The notes under the pieces were generated by a model. The model saw nothing but the letters and a program-made list of their open reading frames with translations, did no database searches and was not told the origin of the DNA. A program made the translations under genes and the position numbers. A stretch of 64,000 bases of DNA from an uncultured Pseudomonadales bacterium (lineage in GTDB: Bacteria > Pseudomonadota > Gammaproteobacteria > Pseudomonadales > Porticoccaceae), in contig CALSSA010000011.1 in assembly GCA_943788875.1 (NCBI GenBank), positions 62,001-126,000 of the forward strand, read 5' to 3'. The stretch's first letter is position 1. Each line of letters begins with the position of its first letter. Below, piece by piece: positions 29,085-38,263 of the stretch.

Positions 29085-29666
29085 ATGTTGGTGACTAACA
29101 AAGACGACAGCCATGTCTTTTTCGATTACAACGCCGACACCATCACCGACTACGTCACCTTTAGAGACAATGAATTTAAAGTCTACGAAGGCAACGGCGC
29201 CAACCAGCCCGTCAACCGCATCACCAGCATCACCAATGGTCTGGGCGCAGTCACCGATATCACCTATGAAACCTTAGGGCACAGCGACCATTACAGGCAT
29301 CTGGATGCCAACTTCACCGACACCACACAGCAAACCTGTACCGTAGATCTGACGAACTTTATATACGGCGGCGGCGGTGCATTATTGAATATGATTGCCC
29401 CGACACCAGTGATGACCTCAATGAGTTTCTACACCGCCCTTAAATGGCGGCTGGGATCTGCCCAGCTGGCACTCCACAGTCTCGGTAAACAAGGCAACCC
29501 GGTACTTGAACTTAACGGCCCCATGTTCGTCGTCACCGGCGTTAGAAAGCTCAGCCCCTGCCGCCCACAACAGCAACCCAGGGCCAGGTCGACAACAGCG
29601 CCACCAGCGCCATTAGCTATTACTACGGCGAAGCCAAAATCCAAGCCATGGGCCGCGGCATGTTAG
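29085..29666 (+). pseudogene. SpvB/RHS fragment 5: TcdB-middle-like region
   Basis: This frame reads HVFFDYNADTITDYVTFRDN, then NRITSITNGLGAVTDITYE, the usual beginning of the TcdB middle/N-terminal-type region that follows SpvB and FG-GAP domains in Tc toxin B/C proteins. The family-like reading stops near 29560, where the frame shifts to the next fragment. From here to about 32.5 kb the coding strand becomes rich in codons ending in C. Confidence 0.7.
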
Positions 29667-30499
29667 GGTTTAGAACCCTCACCACCATCGACAACCAAAC
29701 CGGTGTAACCACCCGAACCACCTATCGGCAAGACTTCCCGTTTATTGGTCAACCACTCAAAACCGAAGTGTTTTCAGCTGAAGGCAATCTACTCGGCGAA
29801 TCCACCAACGACACCCGCCTAACCGGCTGGAACGGCACAGGTACTCCTAGCAACAAGCTACTACCAGCCCTACAACACAAGAGCATCGACAAAAGCTACA
29901 GCCTCGCCAACAACGGCGCCACTGCAGGTAGCCTGTTACAAACCGCCACCACCACCAGTCTCTACGACAGCGACGGCAACGCCACCAGCATCACCGTCAA
30001 AACCACTGGCGGCGGCAAAAGCTTTGAAAAAGTCGTCACCAACACCTACACCGCCGCCGGCTTTACCAGCGCCGAAAGCAAACGACTTGGTCGCCTAAGC
30101 AACACCCAAGTTGTCACCAAACGTGATGAAAATAGCGAGAACGGTAACTACCAGTTAACCGACACCCGAACCTCCAGCTTCACCTATATCACCAGCGGCA
30201 ACCTCAAAGGCCTGCTGCAAACCGAAACCATCGAACCCGGCACCGCGTTCGAACATACCATCACCCACAGCTACGACAGCTTTGGTAACAAAGTTAAAGC
30301 CGAAACCACCGCCATTGTTGATGGTGGCAGCACCCACAAACCCGTTTCAGCGAAAGCGAATACGACAGCACCGGCCGTTATGTTATCAGAAACCAAAGAG
30401 CAATTTAGCGATCGCCGTTACAACCAGCAAAACCGTCAGCGAAGTAATAAGCCGCAACGACTACGGCGCCGCCACCGAAACCCGCACCTGGGTGGATGA
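29648..30499 (+). pseudogene. SpvB/RHS fragment 6: region between TcdB-middle-like and RHS repeats
   Basis: The frame reads GRGMLGFRTLTTIDNQTGV, a stretch typical of the segment after the TcdB-middle domain, then repetitive Thr/Asn-rich beta-strand sequence (TETIEPGTAFEHTITHSYDS). The last ~30 residues (RRYNQQNRQRSNKPQ) are out of frame; the true continuation is in the next fragment from about 30400. Confidence 0.7.
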
Positions 30500-31355
30500 C
30501 AACAACTATGTCACCAGCAAAGCCTCCTACACACCATTTGGCATCAAGTATTTCGAGAGCAACAGCAGTGGCGCCTACAGCATCAACACCTTAGCCAGCG
30601 GCACCGGCAGCCAATGCCCACGTGGCACCGTATTCTATAGCCGCAGCCAAACCGCCGGCGGTGGTGAAAGCCAGCAATGCTTCGACAAACTGGGCCGCAG
30701 CATCCGCAAAGCCGCCAAAGGCTTTAGCGGCACCTGGAGCTACAGCGACACCGAATACGACAGCATTGGCCGCGTCAAACGCCAGAGCGAACCCTATTTC
30801 GCCGGGCAGACCAGCTGCAACAGCACCAGTCACACCAGCAAATGTTGGGCCAGCATCAACTATGACATCCTCGGCAGACCCACCAGCGCCACAGCACCAG
30901 ACGGCTCGGTTAGCACCACCGCCTACAATGGCCTGAGCACCGTCAGCACCAACGCCCTCAATCACGACAAAACCGAAACCAAAAACGTACTGGGTGAAAT
31001 GGTTAGCGTCACCGACAACCTCAACAGCACCACCAGCTACGGCTACGACGCCCAGGGCAACCTGGTCACCATGACCGACAGCGCCAATAACAGCACCACA
31101 TTGGTCTACGACAAACTCGGCCGCAAAACCAGCATGAGCGACCCCGACAAAGGCAACTGGAGTTATGTGTATAACGGTTTTGGTGAACTGATTGAACAGA
31201 CCGACGCCAAAGGCCAGAAAAGTGAACTTAGCTACGATGTAAGAGGGCGCTTAAAAACCCGTATCGACAAACTGGCCAATGGCACCCAGGAAACCAACAC
31301 CGTCTGGACCTATGACACTGGCCACCTATGGGCGTGGTCAGCTGCACAATGTTGA
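30282..31355 (+). pseudogene. SpvB/RHS fragment 7: YD/RHS repeats
   Basis: From about residue 40 this frame carries classic YD repeats: YDSIGRVKRQSEPYF, YDILGRPTSATAPDGSVSTT, YDAQGNLVTMTDSANNST, YDKLGRKTSMSDPDKGNW, YDVRGRLKTRIDKLANGT. These build the hollow RHS shell. The first part of the frame (before ~30400) is a shadow of fragment 6. The frame ends after TVWTYDTGH near 31330 with another break. Confidence 0.8.
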
Positions 31356-31389
31356 AGACCACTCAGCGGTTATATCAAAATCCTAGAAT

Positions 31390-32133
31390 ATGACAGCCTC
31401 GGCCGACTCTCGCGAAACAACCACAAGCCTAGGTAGTCGCAGGCGCACTGGGTATCATTATGAAAAAATCACCTACGACCAATATGGCCGCACCTACCAG
31501 GTGTTTGATGCCGCCCGATCGCAGCAAAGTAGTTTCGACAACGGCACCCAAAACCACTACAACAGCCACGGCTACCTCAACAAAGTCACCAGCGCCGAAC
31601 AGCTCAACGGCCAACCCGCCAGCACCTACCATACCATTCAGTCTATGGACGCCCGCGGCAATATCGTCAGCGAAGAACTCGGCAATGGTGTCACCCGCAG
31701 CGCCACCTACGAACACAACACCGGCCTGCTGCAAAACCTGCAAGCCAACCTCGGCGTCAACACCTTCCAAAACCTCGACCTGCAATGGGACGAAGTCGGC
31801 AACCTTGAGCAGCGCAGTGAAACCGGCAATGGCCGCAACCTCACAGAGAACTTCCTCTATGACGGCCTCAACCGTCTAACCAGCAGCCAAGTGGTTGGCA
31901 GCAGCGCCCAGACACTAACCTACAACGCCATCGGCAATATCACCCACAAATCTGATGTGGGCAGTTACAGCTACGGCGCAGGCAATGCCGGCCCCCATGC
32001 CGTCACCAGCGCCGGTGGTCAAACCTACAGCCTACGACGCCAATGGCAACAATATCAGCGGAGACGGCCGCACCATCAGCTACACCAGCTTCGACAAACC
32101 CAGCCAAATCATCAAAGGCAGCCACAAAGTTGA
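31390..32133 (+). pseudogene. SpvB/RHS fragment 8: YD/RHS repeats
   Basis: The frame reads YEKITYDQYGRTYQVFDAA, then GNIVSEELGNGVTRSATYEH, then LQWDEVGNLEQRSETGNG and TYNAIGNITHKSDVGSYSYG, all RHS-type repeat sequence. It goes out of frame near 32030 (the tail RRQWQQYQRRRPHHQ is meaningless) and continues in the next fragment. Confidence 0.75.
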
Positions 32134-32557
32134 ATTTGAGTACGGGCCAGACAGAAGCCGCTACCGCCGCACCGACACCAACACCGGCAATGGACGTGTC
32201 ACCGACACCCTGTATATCGGCAGTGTTGAAAAAATCACCAACCCCGACGGCAGCAAAGAGTGGAAACGCACCATCGGTAATATCGTGATAAAACAAGTGT
32301 TCAACAGCAGCGGCACCCAAACCGCCAAAACAGAACACTATATCCTCAAAGATCACCTCGGCAGCCCCAGCGTCATCATGGACAAAGTCGCCCAGGTACA
32401 GCAAACCATGGACTTCGACCCCTGGGGTGCCAGAAGAAACACCAACTGGGCCGCCATGAGCAGCACAGAGCTCACCAACACATTCTTTAAAAACCACAGT
32501 ATCAGCAATAGCGTGGGTACCGATTCGACTGACCTCAAGAGGCTTTACCGGCCATGA
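31955..32557 (+). pseudogene. SpvB/RHS fragment 9: end of RHS repeats before the core
   Basis: The useful part begins near 32020 with TAYDANGNNISGDGRTISYT and continues through FEYGPDRSRYRR and TEHYILKDHLGSPSVIMDK, the conserved stretch just before the RHS core (HLGSP-type motif), to MDFDPWGARRN. The frame is lost near 32540, where one shift converts RLYRP-stop into GFTGHEML at the start of the last fragment. Confidence 0.75.
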
Positions 32558-32558
32558 G

Positions 32559-33761
32559 ATGCTGGATGAGGTGGGGATTATTCATATGAATGGGCGGATT
32601 TATGATGCCAAGTTGGGGAGGTTTTTGCAGGCGGATCCGATTATTCAGGATCCATTTGATACTCAGAGCCTGAATAGATATAGCTATACAGGTAATAACC
32701 CGCTAAATGCGATTGATCCCAGTGGATTTAGTTTCTTTAAAAAACTATTTACCATCGTGAAAATCATCGCAGCAGTTGTTCTAACCGTTGCCTGCGGTGG
32801 TGTTTGTGGCCCAGCTGTTTGGGCGTGGACGTTTGGTACCATTGGTGCGATTGAAGCTGCGGCCATGGGAGGGAACTTTGGTGATGTTCTTCTTGGAGCG
32901 TTTACGGGTGCAGTAACGGCCTATGCGGGTGCCGCCTTCTTAAAGGGTGGGCTTACGTTATTAGAGGCCTTTAAGCTTGGTGTTATTGGCGGTATTACCA
33001 ATATATTACATGGTGGTAAATTTGGTCATGGCTTCGTGTCCGGTGGCGCAGGCGCTTACATTGGTTCTAAGATAGGTGGCTTTGTTAAAGGTGCAGAAAA
33101 TGCTCTACGCAACACAGGAACATTTATTGCTCGAGTCACTCTTGGCGGGGCTCTTTCTAAAGCGACTGGAGGCAAATTCGCAAATGGTGCGGGGTATGCG
33201 GCATTTTCGGCGGCGGTGAGTTATGCGACTACTCCCTCTGGTGGAAATGTGGATGCTGAGACAAGTCGCACTAAGGACGGTAAAAATAGTGATTTAACCT
33301 TTAAGGAGGCAAAAAAAATATTGGTAGATAAGAAGTTACTACCTTCTGACGTGGCTAATGATCCAGAATTGCTTGTTGATGAAACACAAAAGGCAGCTAT
33401 AAAGCCAGCAGGTATTAGCGAAGCCGACTTAAAAAGCTCTGATATCAGACTTGTCGCATCTTGGAAAACAGCGCAAGCCTTGGTTGACTCTGGAGAATGG
33501 CAGCACATTGACGGTTCTCATACGGGAGGTATTATGAAGATATTTATGAGTGCGACAAAGCCTAGCTTTAGTCAATATTTATCCAGAACAGCGTCAATCG
33601 GTTTAGGGCCAGCTGTGCCGCTTACAGGATCACAAAATCTCGTGCAAACAATACATCATGAGTATTTACACTATATTGGTGTAGAAAGCCATGTTACTAA
33701 CCCTGCAGGGTGGGGGATACGAATGAGAGATGATATTGGAGGATGGATTAATGATATTTAG
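32559..33761 (+). pseudogene. SpvB/RHS fragment 10: RHS core and C-terminal candidate metallopeptidase toxin
   Basis: The first ~50 residues complete the RHS core ([19 protein letters not shown] and [17 protein letters not shown]), where such proteins are usually cut to free the toxin. Then come ~160 Gly/Ala-rich hydrophobic residues ([27 protein letters not shown]), a common linker before polymorphic toxins. The last ~190 residues carry [13 protein letters not shown] (the HEYLH to the third His spans 33657-33692). This is an HExxH zinc site with a third His seven residues after the second, one residue longer than in metzincins. Base composition drops in GC relative to the RHS repeats, as in swapped toxin tips. 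This fragment is itself fully open. Activity is inferred. Confidence 0.75.
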
Positions 33762-34200
33762 AATTGCGCTATTTAGTGTAATGCTTTTAGTAAATATTAA
33801 TATAAAGGCAGATATTCCAATAACCAGTAGTTATTTGGAGTTAAATGACGAAAGATTTGGAGATTATTTTGAAATCGAATACAGCGAACGTGATGGAGGA
33901 GAAATACTAATTAATTTCTCCCATATATTCGTAAAAAAACTAGCGTGTGAAAAATGTCTGATCGATGCGTCTATCAATATCTTTAATACTCAAGGCGATG
34001 TTTTGGAATGGGCCCAAGTCGCAGGCGTAAATTTTAATAGTATCAGCGTTACGAGCGCTTCAAAGCAAAAACTTTATGCGGCGGGATTGAAAGAAAAGGT
34101 GAATATAAGTCTGTCATATATTGTTAGAAGTTGTGGTTCTTCAATAGGTAGCGAAAAAATAATTTTTAAATTTGATGAAATAAGAAAGTTAAAGAATTAG
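33751..34200 (+). CDS. Exported small protein, candidate immunity protein to the RHS toxin
   Basis: The ATG overlaps the end of the toxin gene by 11 bases and has GGAGG at a good distance, so its translation is likely coupled to the toxin's. A longer reading from 33730 is possible but lacks this support. The ~149-residue protein begins with a signal peptide ([18 protein letters not shown]) and has cysteines in LACEKC and RSCGSS. I do not recognise a family. Position, size and export suit an immunity protein guarding the periplasm against the preceding metallopeptidase-like domain. The evidence is positional only. Confidence 0.55.
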   Translation: MIFRIALFSVMLLVNINIKADIPITSSYLELNDERFGDYFEIEYSERDGGEILINFSHIFVKKLACEKCLIDASINIFNTQGDVLEWAQVAGVNFNSISVTSASKQKLYAAGLKEKVNISLSYIVRSCGSSIGSEKIIFKFDEIRKLKN

Positions 34201-34257
34201 GGTCAGACTGAACCTGCCACAGTTTAATCGCAAGCCACGGAGGGTTGTTTAAATATT

Positions 34258-35235
34258 ATGCATTATCGAAACTTTATTATAGATAAGTATCGGGCTATAG
34301 AACATGCTGAAGTAGGGGTGGGTAACCAGCTTATTCCATTGATAGGGATCAATGAATCAGGAAAAACATCTATCTTAAAGGCCATCCTATGCTTTGACAA
34401 AAATTCGGATAAGTATGGTGGCGGGGAGCACCTAGATTATAAAAATAACTATCAAATTGGTGACCACGACTGTTTTGTAACAGCCGAAGTGGTTATCGAT
34501 TCGATTTCTGATATTGAGAGGATCGCTGAAAGCCTTCAGCTACAATTCAATGATTCGCTTATTGATCTTCTAAAAGATATGTTTGAAAAAAGATCCCCCA
34601 TTCTAATTCAAAGAGATATAAAAAATCGAAGATCATCTTATTCAATAGTTAATCTAGAGTTACCAAAAACAAAAAACACCCAGCTCGCGAAAGCTATTTA
34701 CCATTCACTTCCGATGATTCTGTATTTTGATGATTTTGCCGATCGGGTTCCCGAGTCATTAAGTTTTAGTTACATCGAAGCCGATCCACGATATCGCATC
34801 AAAAATACCAGACTTGTGGAGTGGCAAAGAATACTGGAAGAAGTCTTCCAAAGAGCTACAAAACGCAAAACCAACTGGATTATGGAGAATAGCAGCGTGG
34901 TCCATGTGATCAGAGAAGACCAATTCCAACAATGTTTTGACCTTGTTATGAGCCTTTGGCCTAAGGATCGGTCTGTTCAGGTTGATGGAGGTGGTAAGGC
35001 CAACGCTAAAGCTTCTCTGCAGTCCAGTGCTCTGTATTTGGATATCTATTATGAAGTGTTGAAGCACATGGAAGATATGGATTGTCGACTGGTGCATATT
35101 GTGCAGTACGGTGTGTTTCAGGCGGTTCAGTCTATGAGTAATAGTACCGGAGTTGTAACTCGTGATTGTGTCGATAAAGCCCGTGTGAGAGATGTCCTCA
35201 ATCAGTCACGGGCCTGGCGGGTGGTTGAGCATTAA
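34258..35235 (+). CDS. AAA/OLD-like ATPase, truncated
   Basis: The N-terminus has the SMC/RecF-like ATPase layout: NFIIDKYRAIEHAEVGVG followed by Walker A in GINESGKTS (residues 30-38) and ILKAILCFD. Such proteins belong to the AAA_15/OLD group, often found in phage-defence and plasmid loci. At 325 residues it lacks a recognisable signature motif, Walker B and any Toprim nuclease domain. The last ~55 residues (from LVHIVQYGVFQAV) look unrelated to the rest, so the gene is probably a truncated remnant fused to foreign sequence. A GGAGGG lies about 13 bases before the ATG. It is followed by a terminator and a REP-like element. Confidence 0.6.
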   Translation: MHYRNFIIDKYRAIEHAEVGVGNQLIPLIGINESGKTSILKAILCFDKNSDKYGGGEHLDYKNNYQIGDHDCFVTAEVVIDSISDIERIAESLQLQFNDSLIDLLKDMFEKRSPILIQRDIKNRRSSYSIVNLELPKTKNTQLAKAIYHSLPMILYFDDFADRVPESLSFSYIEADPRYRIKNTRLVEWQRILEEVFQRATKRKTNWIMENSSVVHVIREDQFQQCFDLVMSLWPKDRSVQVDGGGKANAKASLQSSALYLDIYYEVLKHMEDMDCRLVHIVQYGVFQAVQSMSNSTGVVTRDCVDKARVRDVLNQSRAWRVVEH

Positions 35236-35280
35236 CAATTATTGAGATGTGTGAGCGCGTCTAAAACCGACTCTCCCCTC

Positions 35281-35313
35281 AAGGCGGCAGGTTGTATTAC
35301 TGTCGCCTTTTTT
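35281..35313 (+). terminator. Rho-independent terminator
   Basis: AAGGCGGCAG (35281-35290) pairs with CTGTCGCCTT (35300-35309) with one G-U wobble and a nine-base loop, and the arm ends in a run of Ts to 35313. It sits 45 bases after the ATPase stop codon. Confidence 0.8.
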
Positions 35314-35320
35314 GTGGGCT

Positions 35321-35353
35321 GAGATCCTTCGTGGCTTCGCTCCTCAGGGTGAC
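35321..35353. repeat. REP-like element, single copy
   Basis: GAGATCCTTCG to CTCAGGGTGAC; on the other strand it reads GTCACCCTGAGGAGCG to GAAGGATCTC. It matches the common REP core seen at 46.1 and 58.6 kb. Confidence 0.6.
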
Positions 35354-35415
35354 AGGCGAGAGCCCCTCAGATTACCTGCGATACTTTTCCCCAACCTTTT
35401 AATATACTAGCTGCC

Positions 35416-35862
35416 ATGAGTAAGCCCATGTACCCCCGTTTCCACCTTGCCTTCCCAGTCACCGATCTGGAAGCTGCCCGCGGTTTTTACAGCGGCATTC
35501 TCGGCTGCCCCACGGGCCGGGAGTCCGACCGCTGGATCGACTTTGATTTCTTTGGCCACCAGCTGGTGGCCCATTTGGTTGCCCCTGAAGATCACCCATC
35601 CGCTGCTACCAATGCGGTGGATGGCCATGCGGTGCCGGCCTCTCACTTTGGTGTGATTATGGAGTGGCAGCAGTATGAGCAGGCGGTGGAGATGATGAAG
35701 GCCAATGGTATTGAGTTTGTGATTGAGCCTTATATTCGCTTCGAAGGGCGGCAGGGGGAGCAGGCGACTTTATTTGTGCGCGACCCGAGCAATAATCATT
35801 TGGAGTTTAAGGCGTTTCGCAATATCGAGATGCTGTTCGCTAAGGACCTGGAGTCCTACTAG
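35416..35862 (+). CDS. VOC-family (glyoxalase/bleomycin-resistance-fold) protein
   Basis: The 148-residue protein is built from two beta-alpha-beta-beta-beta halves of the vicinal-oxygen-chelate fold. Likely metal ligands are His in FHLAFPV (residue ~10), His in HFGVIM and Glu in NHLEFKAF near residue 130. The pattern resembles VOC proteins annotated as glyoxalases or dioxygenase-like, but the substrate is not evident. It starts in a short gap after the REP element and ends seven bases before the decayed thiamine-diphosphate enzyme gene on the other strand. The metal site appears intact, so the protein may be active. Confidence 0.85.
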   Translation: MSKPMYPRFHLAFPVTDLEAARGFYSGILGCPTGRESDRWIDFDFFGHQLVAHLVAPEDHPSAATNAVDGHAVPASHFGVIMEWQQYEQAVEMMKANGIEFVIEPYIRFEGRQGEQATLFVRDPSNNHLEFKAFRNIEMLFAKDLESY

Positions 35863-35868
35863 CAGGCC

Positions 35869-37491
35869 TTAGCCTGATCTTGCGCCCATTATTTTGCGCA
35901 CTATTGCCCGTTTTACAATGCCCAGTTTATCTCGTCCTGGCAGTTGCGCCAGCTGGGCTTTTTCTTGCTGCTCGGCATAGTAGCTTTTGCGGCTGTAGTC
36001 GATGCAGATATCCAATATTACCGGTTGACCCTGAGCAGCGGTTTCCAGTGCCCGGCGCACTATGGTGTCTATGCCTTTGTTATTGGTGATGGGGAAGTAG
36101 CCGCACTCCAGGGCATCGGCAAAGGATCCCCAGTTAATATGGCCGAGGTTTTTGCGGCTGTTGCGTTCGCTGTTATTAAACAGGCAATAAACAGTCCCTA
36201 GTTTTTCCCGCACTGCGGTCAGTGCTTCCATGCCATTGATCACCATGGCGCCATCGCCCACTATGCCCACCACCTGCCTGTCTGGATTGGCCAGTTTGAT
36301 GGCATTCACGGCGGGCACGCAGTAGCCCATTGCATTAAAGCTGGTGGGGCTGACAAACATTCGCTGGTCATTGATGGGCAGCAGTTCTGCTGCCAGGGCC
36401 CGATGGGTGCCGTGGCCGGTGAACTATGATGGCGTCTTGGTTGAGGGCGGCGGTCAAGGCATCAAAAAATACGGCGGGGTTTACTCGGCCTTTGCTGTTG
36501 TGTTCGAGCCAGTCTTCTTTCAGGTCGGCTTTGTCTTTGCTGATCTGCTTTGTTTGTTTTTGCTTGGGGTCGTTTGGGGTTGCACTGCTCCGCTCAGCTC
36601 TTGCAGCTTATATACCAGTGCTGGAATGGCCTGGGGCTGCAGTTCAATAATCTGCTCTGGTGCACTACTTCCATATCACTGCTGTTGATGCCTATGGTCA
36701 GCAGGCAGTCGCAGTCTTTTAGTACTCGCTGGGCGCTGGGGTTACAGAGCAACCCGGCGTGCAACTAGGTGGTCGGCGGGGAAGGCGCTATTGCCTTGCA
36801 GGCTGGTGCAAACCGGGGCGGCTAGTTGCTCTGCCAGAGCGACAAGGTCTGTGCGGGCCTGGACGGCGCTCCCAGCCCAATAGCAGGCCGGGGTGTTTGT
36901 GCATTTAACAAGCGCCGGGCTGTGGCATCAATCTTGTTGCTGGTCGAGTTCTGGCTGATTGGCGGCTGACAGATGCACTGGCAATGGCTTGTCCACATCT
37001 TCTGTATGCAGCTGCACATCTATGGGAATTTCGACAAACACCGGGCCGGGTTTATCGCTGATGGCAATTTGTTGGGCTTCGAAAATGGTGCTGACAATAT
37101 CTTCAAGCTGGGTGATTTTAAAGCAGGCTTTGCTCACCGGCTGCAACAGTTGCTGCTGGTCTATGCCGTTGGTTGGGGTGTTAGCCAGTGGGCCGCCGGC
37201 AATAATTAATAATGGTATTCCTGAGATAAAGGCTTCGGCTATGCCCTGGCTGATGATGGCATCGGCGTTGATAAGTATGGCGCCGATTTCCCCTGGGGAG
37301 GAGGTGCGGCTGATGGCGTCGGCCATAAAGGCGGCGCTGAGTTCTTGATTGACCAGGTGGGGGGTAATGGAGCCGGACTCATTAAGCTCATTATAGAGCT
37401 CGCGATTGTGCAGGCCGACAATGCCAAAGGTATTTTTGATGCTGAGTTGTTCCAGTGCATAGCGCACTAGCTGGGCGCCAGTTTTGTGCAT
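35869..37491 (-). pseudogene. Thiamine-diphosphate-dependent enzyme (acetolactate synthase-like), frameshifted
   Basis: The first 187 codons form an N-terminal TPP-binding domain (GIVGLHNRELYNEL, then LVNQELSAAFMADAISR with the Glu that activates the cofactor). The last ~180 form the C-terminal domain with the GDG-to-NN motif (VGIVGDGAMVINGMEAL, then CLFNNSERN). Between them, 36361-36930 holds recognisable central-domain sequence (KIDATARRLLNAQ; TDLVALAEQLAAPVCTSLQG; TGHGTHRALAAELLP) spread over several frames, with breaks near 36930, 36870, 36760 and 36422. Mended, it would be about 540 residues, the usual length for the family. The original substrate is unknown. Sequencing error is an alternative to decay. 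Confidence 0.8.
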
Positions 37492-37549
37492 AGTCTACAA
37501 CGTCCTTTTTTCTTCCATGCTTTTTGACACTGCTATAGCTGATTAATTT

Positions 37550-38263
37550 CTAACTGATATGCCCTGTGGTTCTGATGCGTTTAGCTCCTTTTACTGGGGC
37601 ATCTTTTTTGGCATCTGCTCGGCGCTTGTTGGCGGCATCAATGGCATTTTTGATTGCGATCAAAAACCCGGTGACCAGAAATGCGCCCGGAGGCAAAATA
37701 ATCACCAAAAAGCTATAGCTGTCACCAAAGGGCTGCATTACCCAGTCGGAGGCGCCGGCACCAAACAGCAGGTGCATGTCGGCGAATACTGTGCCTTGGC
37801 CCATGAGTTCTCTAATGGCACCCAGCAATACCAGCACGGCTAAAAAGCCCAGCCCCATCATCAGGCCGTCAAAGGCGGCCATGCCCACATTCTGTTTGCT
37901 GGCAAAGGCTTCGGCCCGACCCAGAATGGCACAGTTGGTGACGATTAGCGGAATAAAGATGCCGAGTATTTGATACAGCTCATAGGTGTAGGCTTTCATC
38001 AGCAGCTCGGTGCAGGTCACAAAGGCCGCAATAATCATCACAAAGGCGGGTAGACGCACGGCATCACTGACATGGTTGCGAATCAGCGACACTATTGTGT
38101 TGGAGCCAATCAGTACGGCCAGGGTAGCAATACCCAGGCCCAGTGCATTGACCACGGTGCCGGTCACGGCTAGCAATGGACACAGGCCGAGCAACTGAAC
38201 CAGCGCTGGGTTATTGGTCCAGAGTCCGTTTTTGGCGACTTCTGTTATTGTGACTTCACTCAT
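37550..38263 (-). CDS. rnfE: Rnf complex subunit RnfE
   Basis: RnfE is one of the integral membrane subunits of the ion-translocating NADH:ferredoxin oxidoreductase complex. Its 237 residues hold six hydrophobic segments, with the paired motif [19 protein letters not shown] that it shares with RnfA, and [20 protein letters not shown]. The C-terminus is Lys/Arg-rich. It overlaps rnfG by eight bases and is the last gene of the operon. In many gammaproteobacteria nth follows rnfE; here the decayed thiamine-diphosphate gene lies there. Confidence 0.95.
   Translation of the reverse strand: MSEVTITEVAKNGLWTNNPALVQLLGLCPLLAVTGTVVNALGLGIATLAVLIGSNTIVSLIRNHVSDAVRLPAFVMIIAAFVTCTELLMKAYTYELYQILGIFIPLIVTNCAILGRAEAFASKQNVGMAAFDGLMMGLGFLAVLVLLGAIRELMGQGTVFADMHLLFGAGASDWVMQPFGDSYSFLVIILPPGAFLVTGFLIAIKNAIDAANKRRADAKKDAPVKGAKRIRTTGHIS

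Larger units (their letters stand above)
24043..33761 (+). pseudogene. Giant secreted SpvB/RHS-repeat protein gene, frame-disrupted, with C-terminal toxin module
   Basis: Read through its frame breaks, this is one gene of about 3,240 codons. Order: Sec signal peptide (GFFVLVAAVLIATQSLSASA); about nine fibronectin-III-like repeats, each with a cysteine pair such as RACNGSSC; a SpvB domain (about 27060-27700); FG-GAP repeats (FNGDGQSDIVW); a TcdB-middle-like region (NRITSITNGLGAVTDITYE); YD/RHS repeats (DAQGNLVTMTDSANNSTTLV); the RHS core ending in [13 protein letters not shown] and [11 protein letters not shown]; then a hydrophobic Gly/Ala-rich linker and a candidate metallopeptidase. I count at least ten frame breaks. 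Several are one-base changes in short homopolymers, so miscalls are possible. Fragments are listed separately. Confidence 0.8.

Noticed and set aside
30591..32497. Long Ala/Val/Gly-rich open frames on the minus strand
   Set aside because: They arise from the C-ending codon bias of the RHS repeats on the plus strand; no ribosome sites or domains are present.
33657..33692. Calling the toxin a true metzincin
   Set aside because: The third His is one residue too far for HExxHxxGxxH and no Met-turn was identified, so only a general zinc-peptidase candidate is claimed.
36344..37348. Several plus-strand frames of 70-130 codons
   Set aside because: They are shadows of the decayed thiamine-diphosphate gene on the minus strand.
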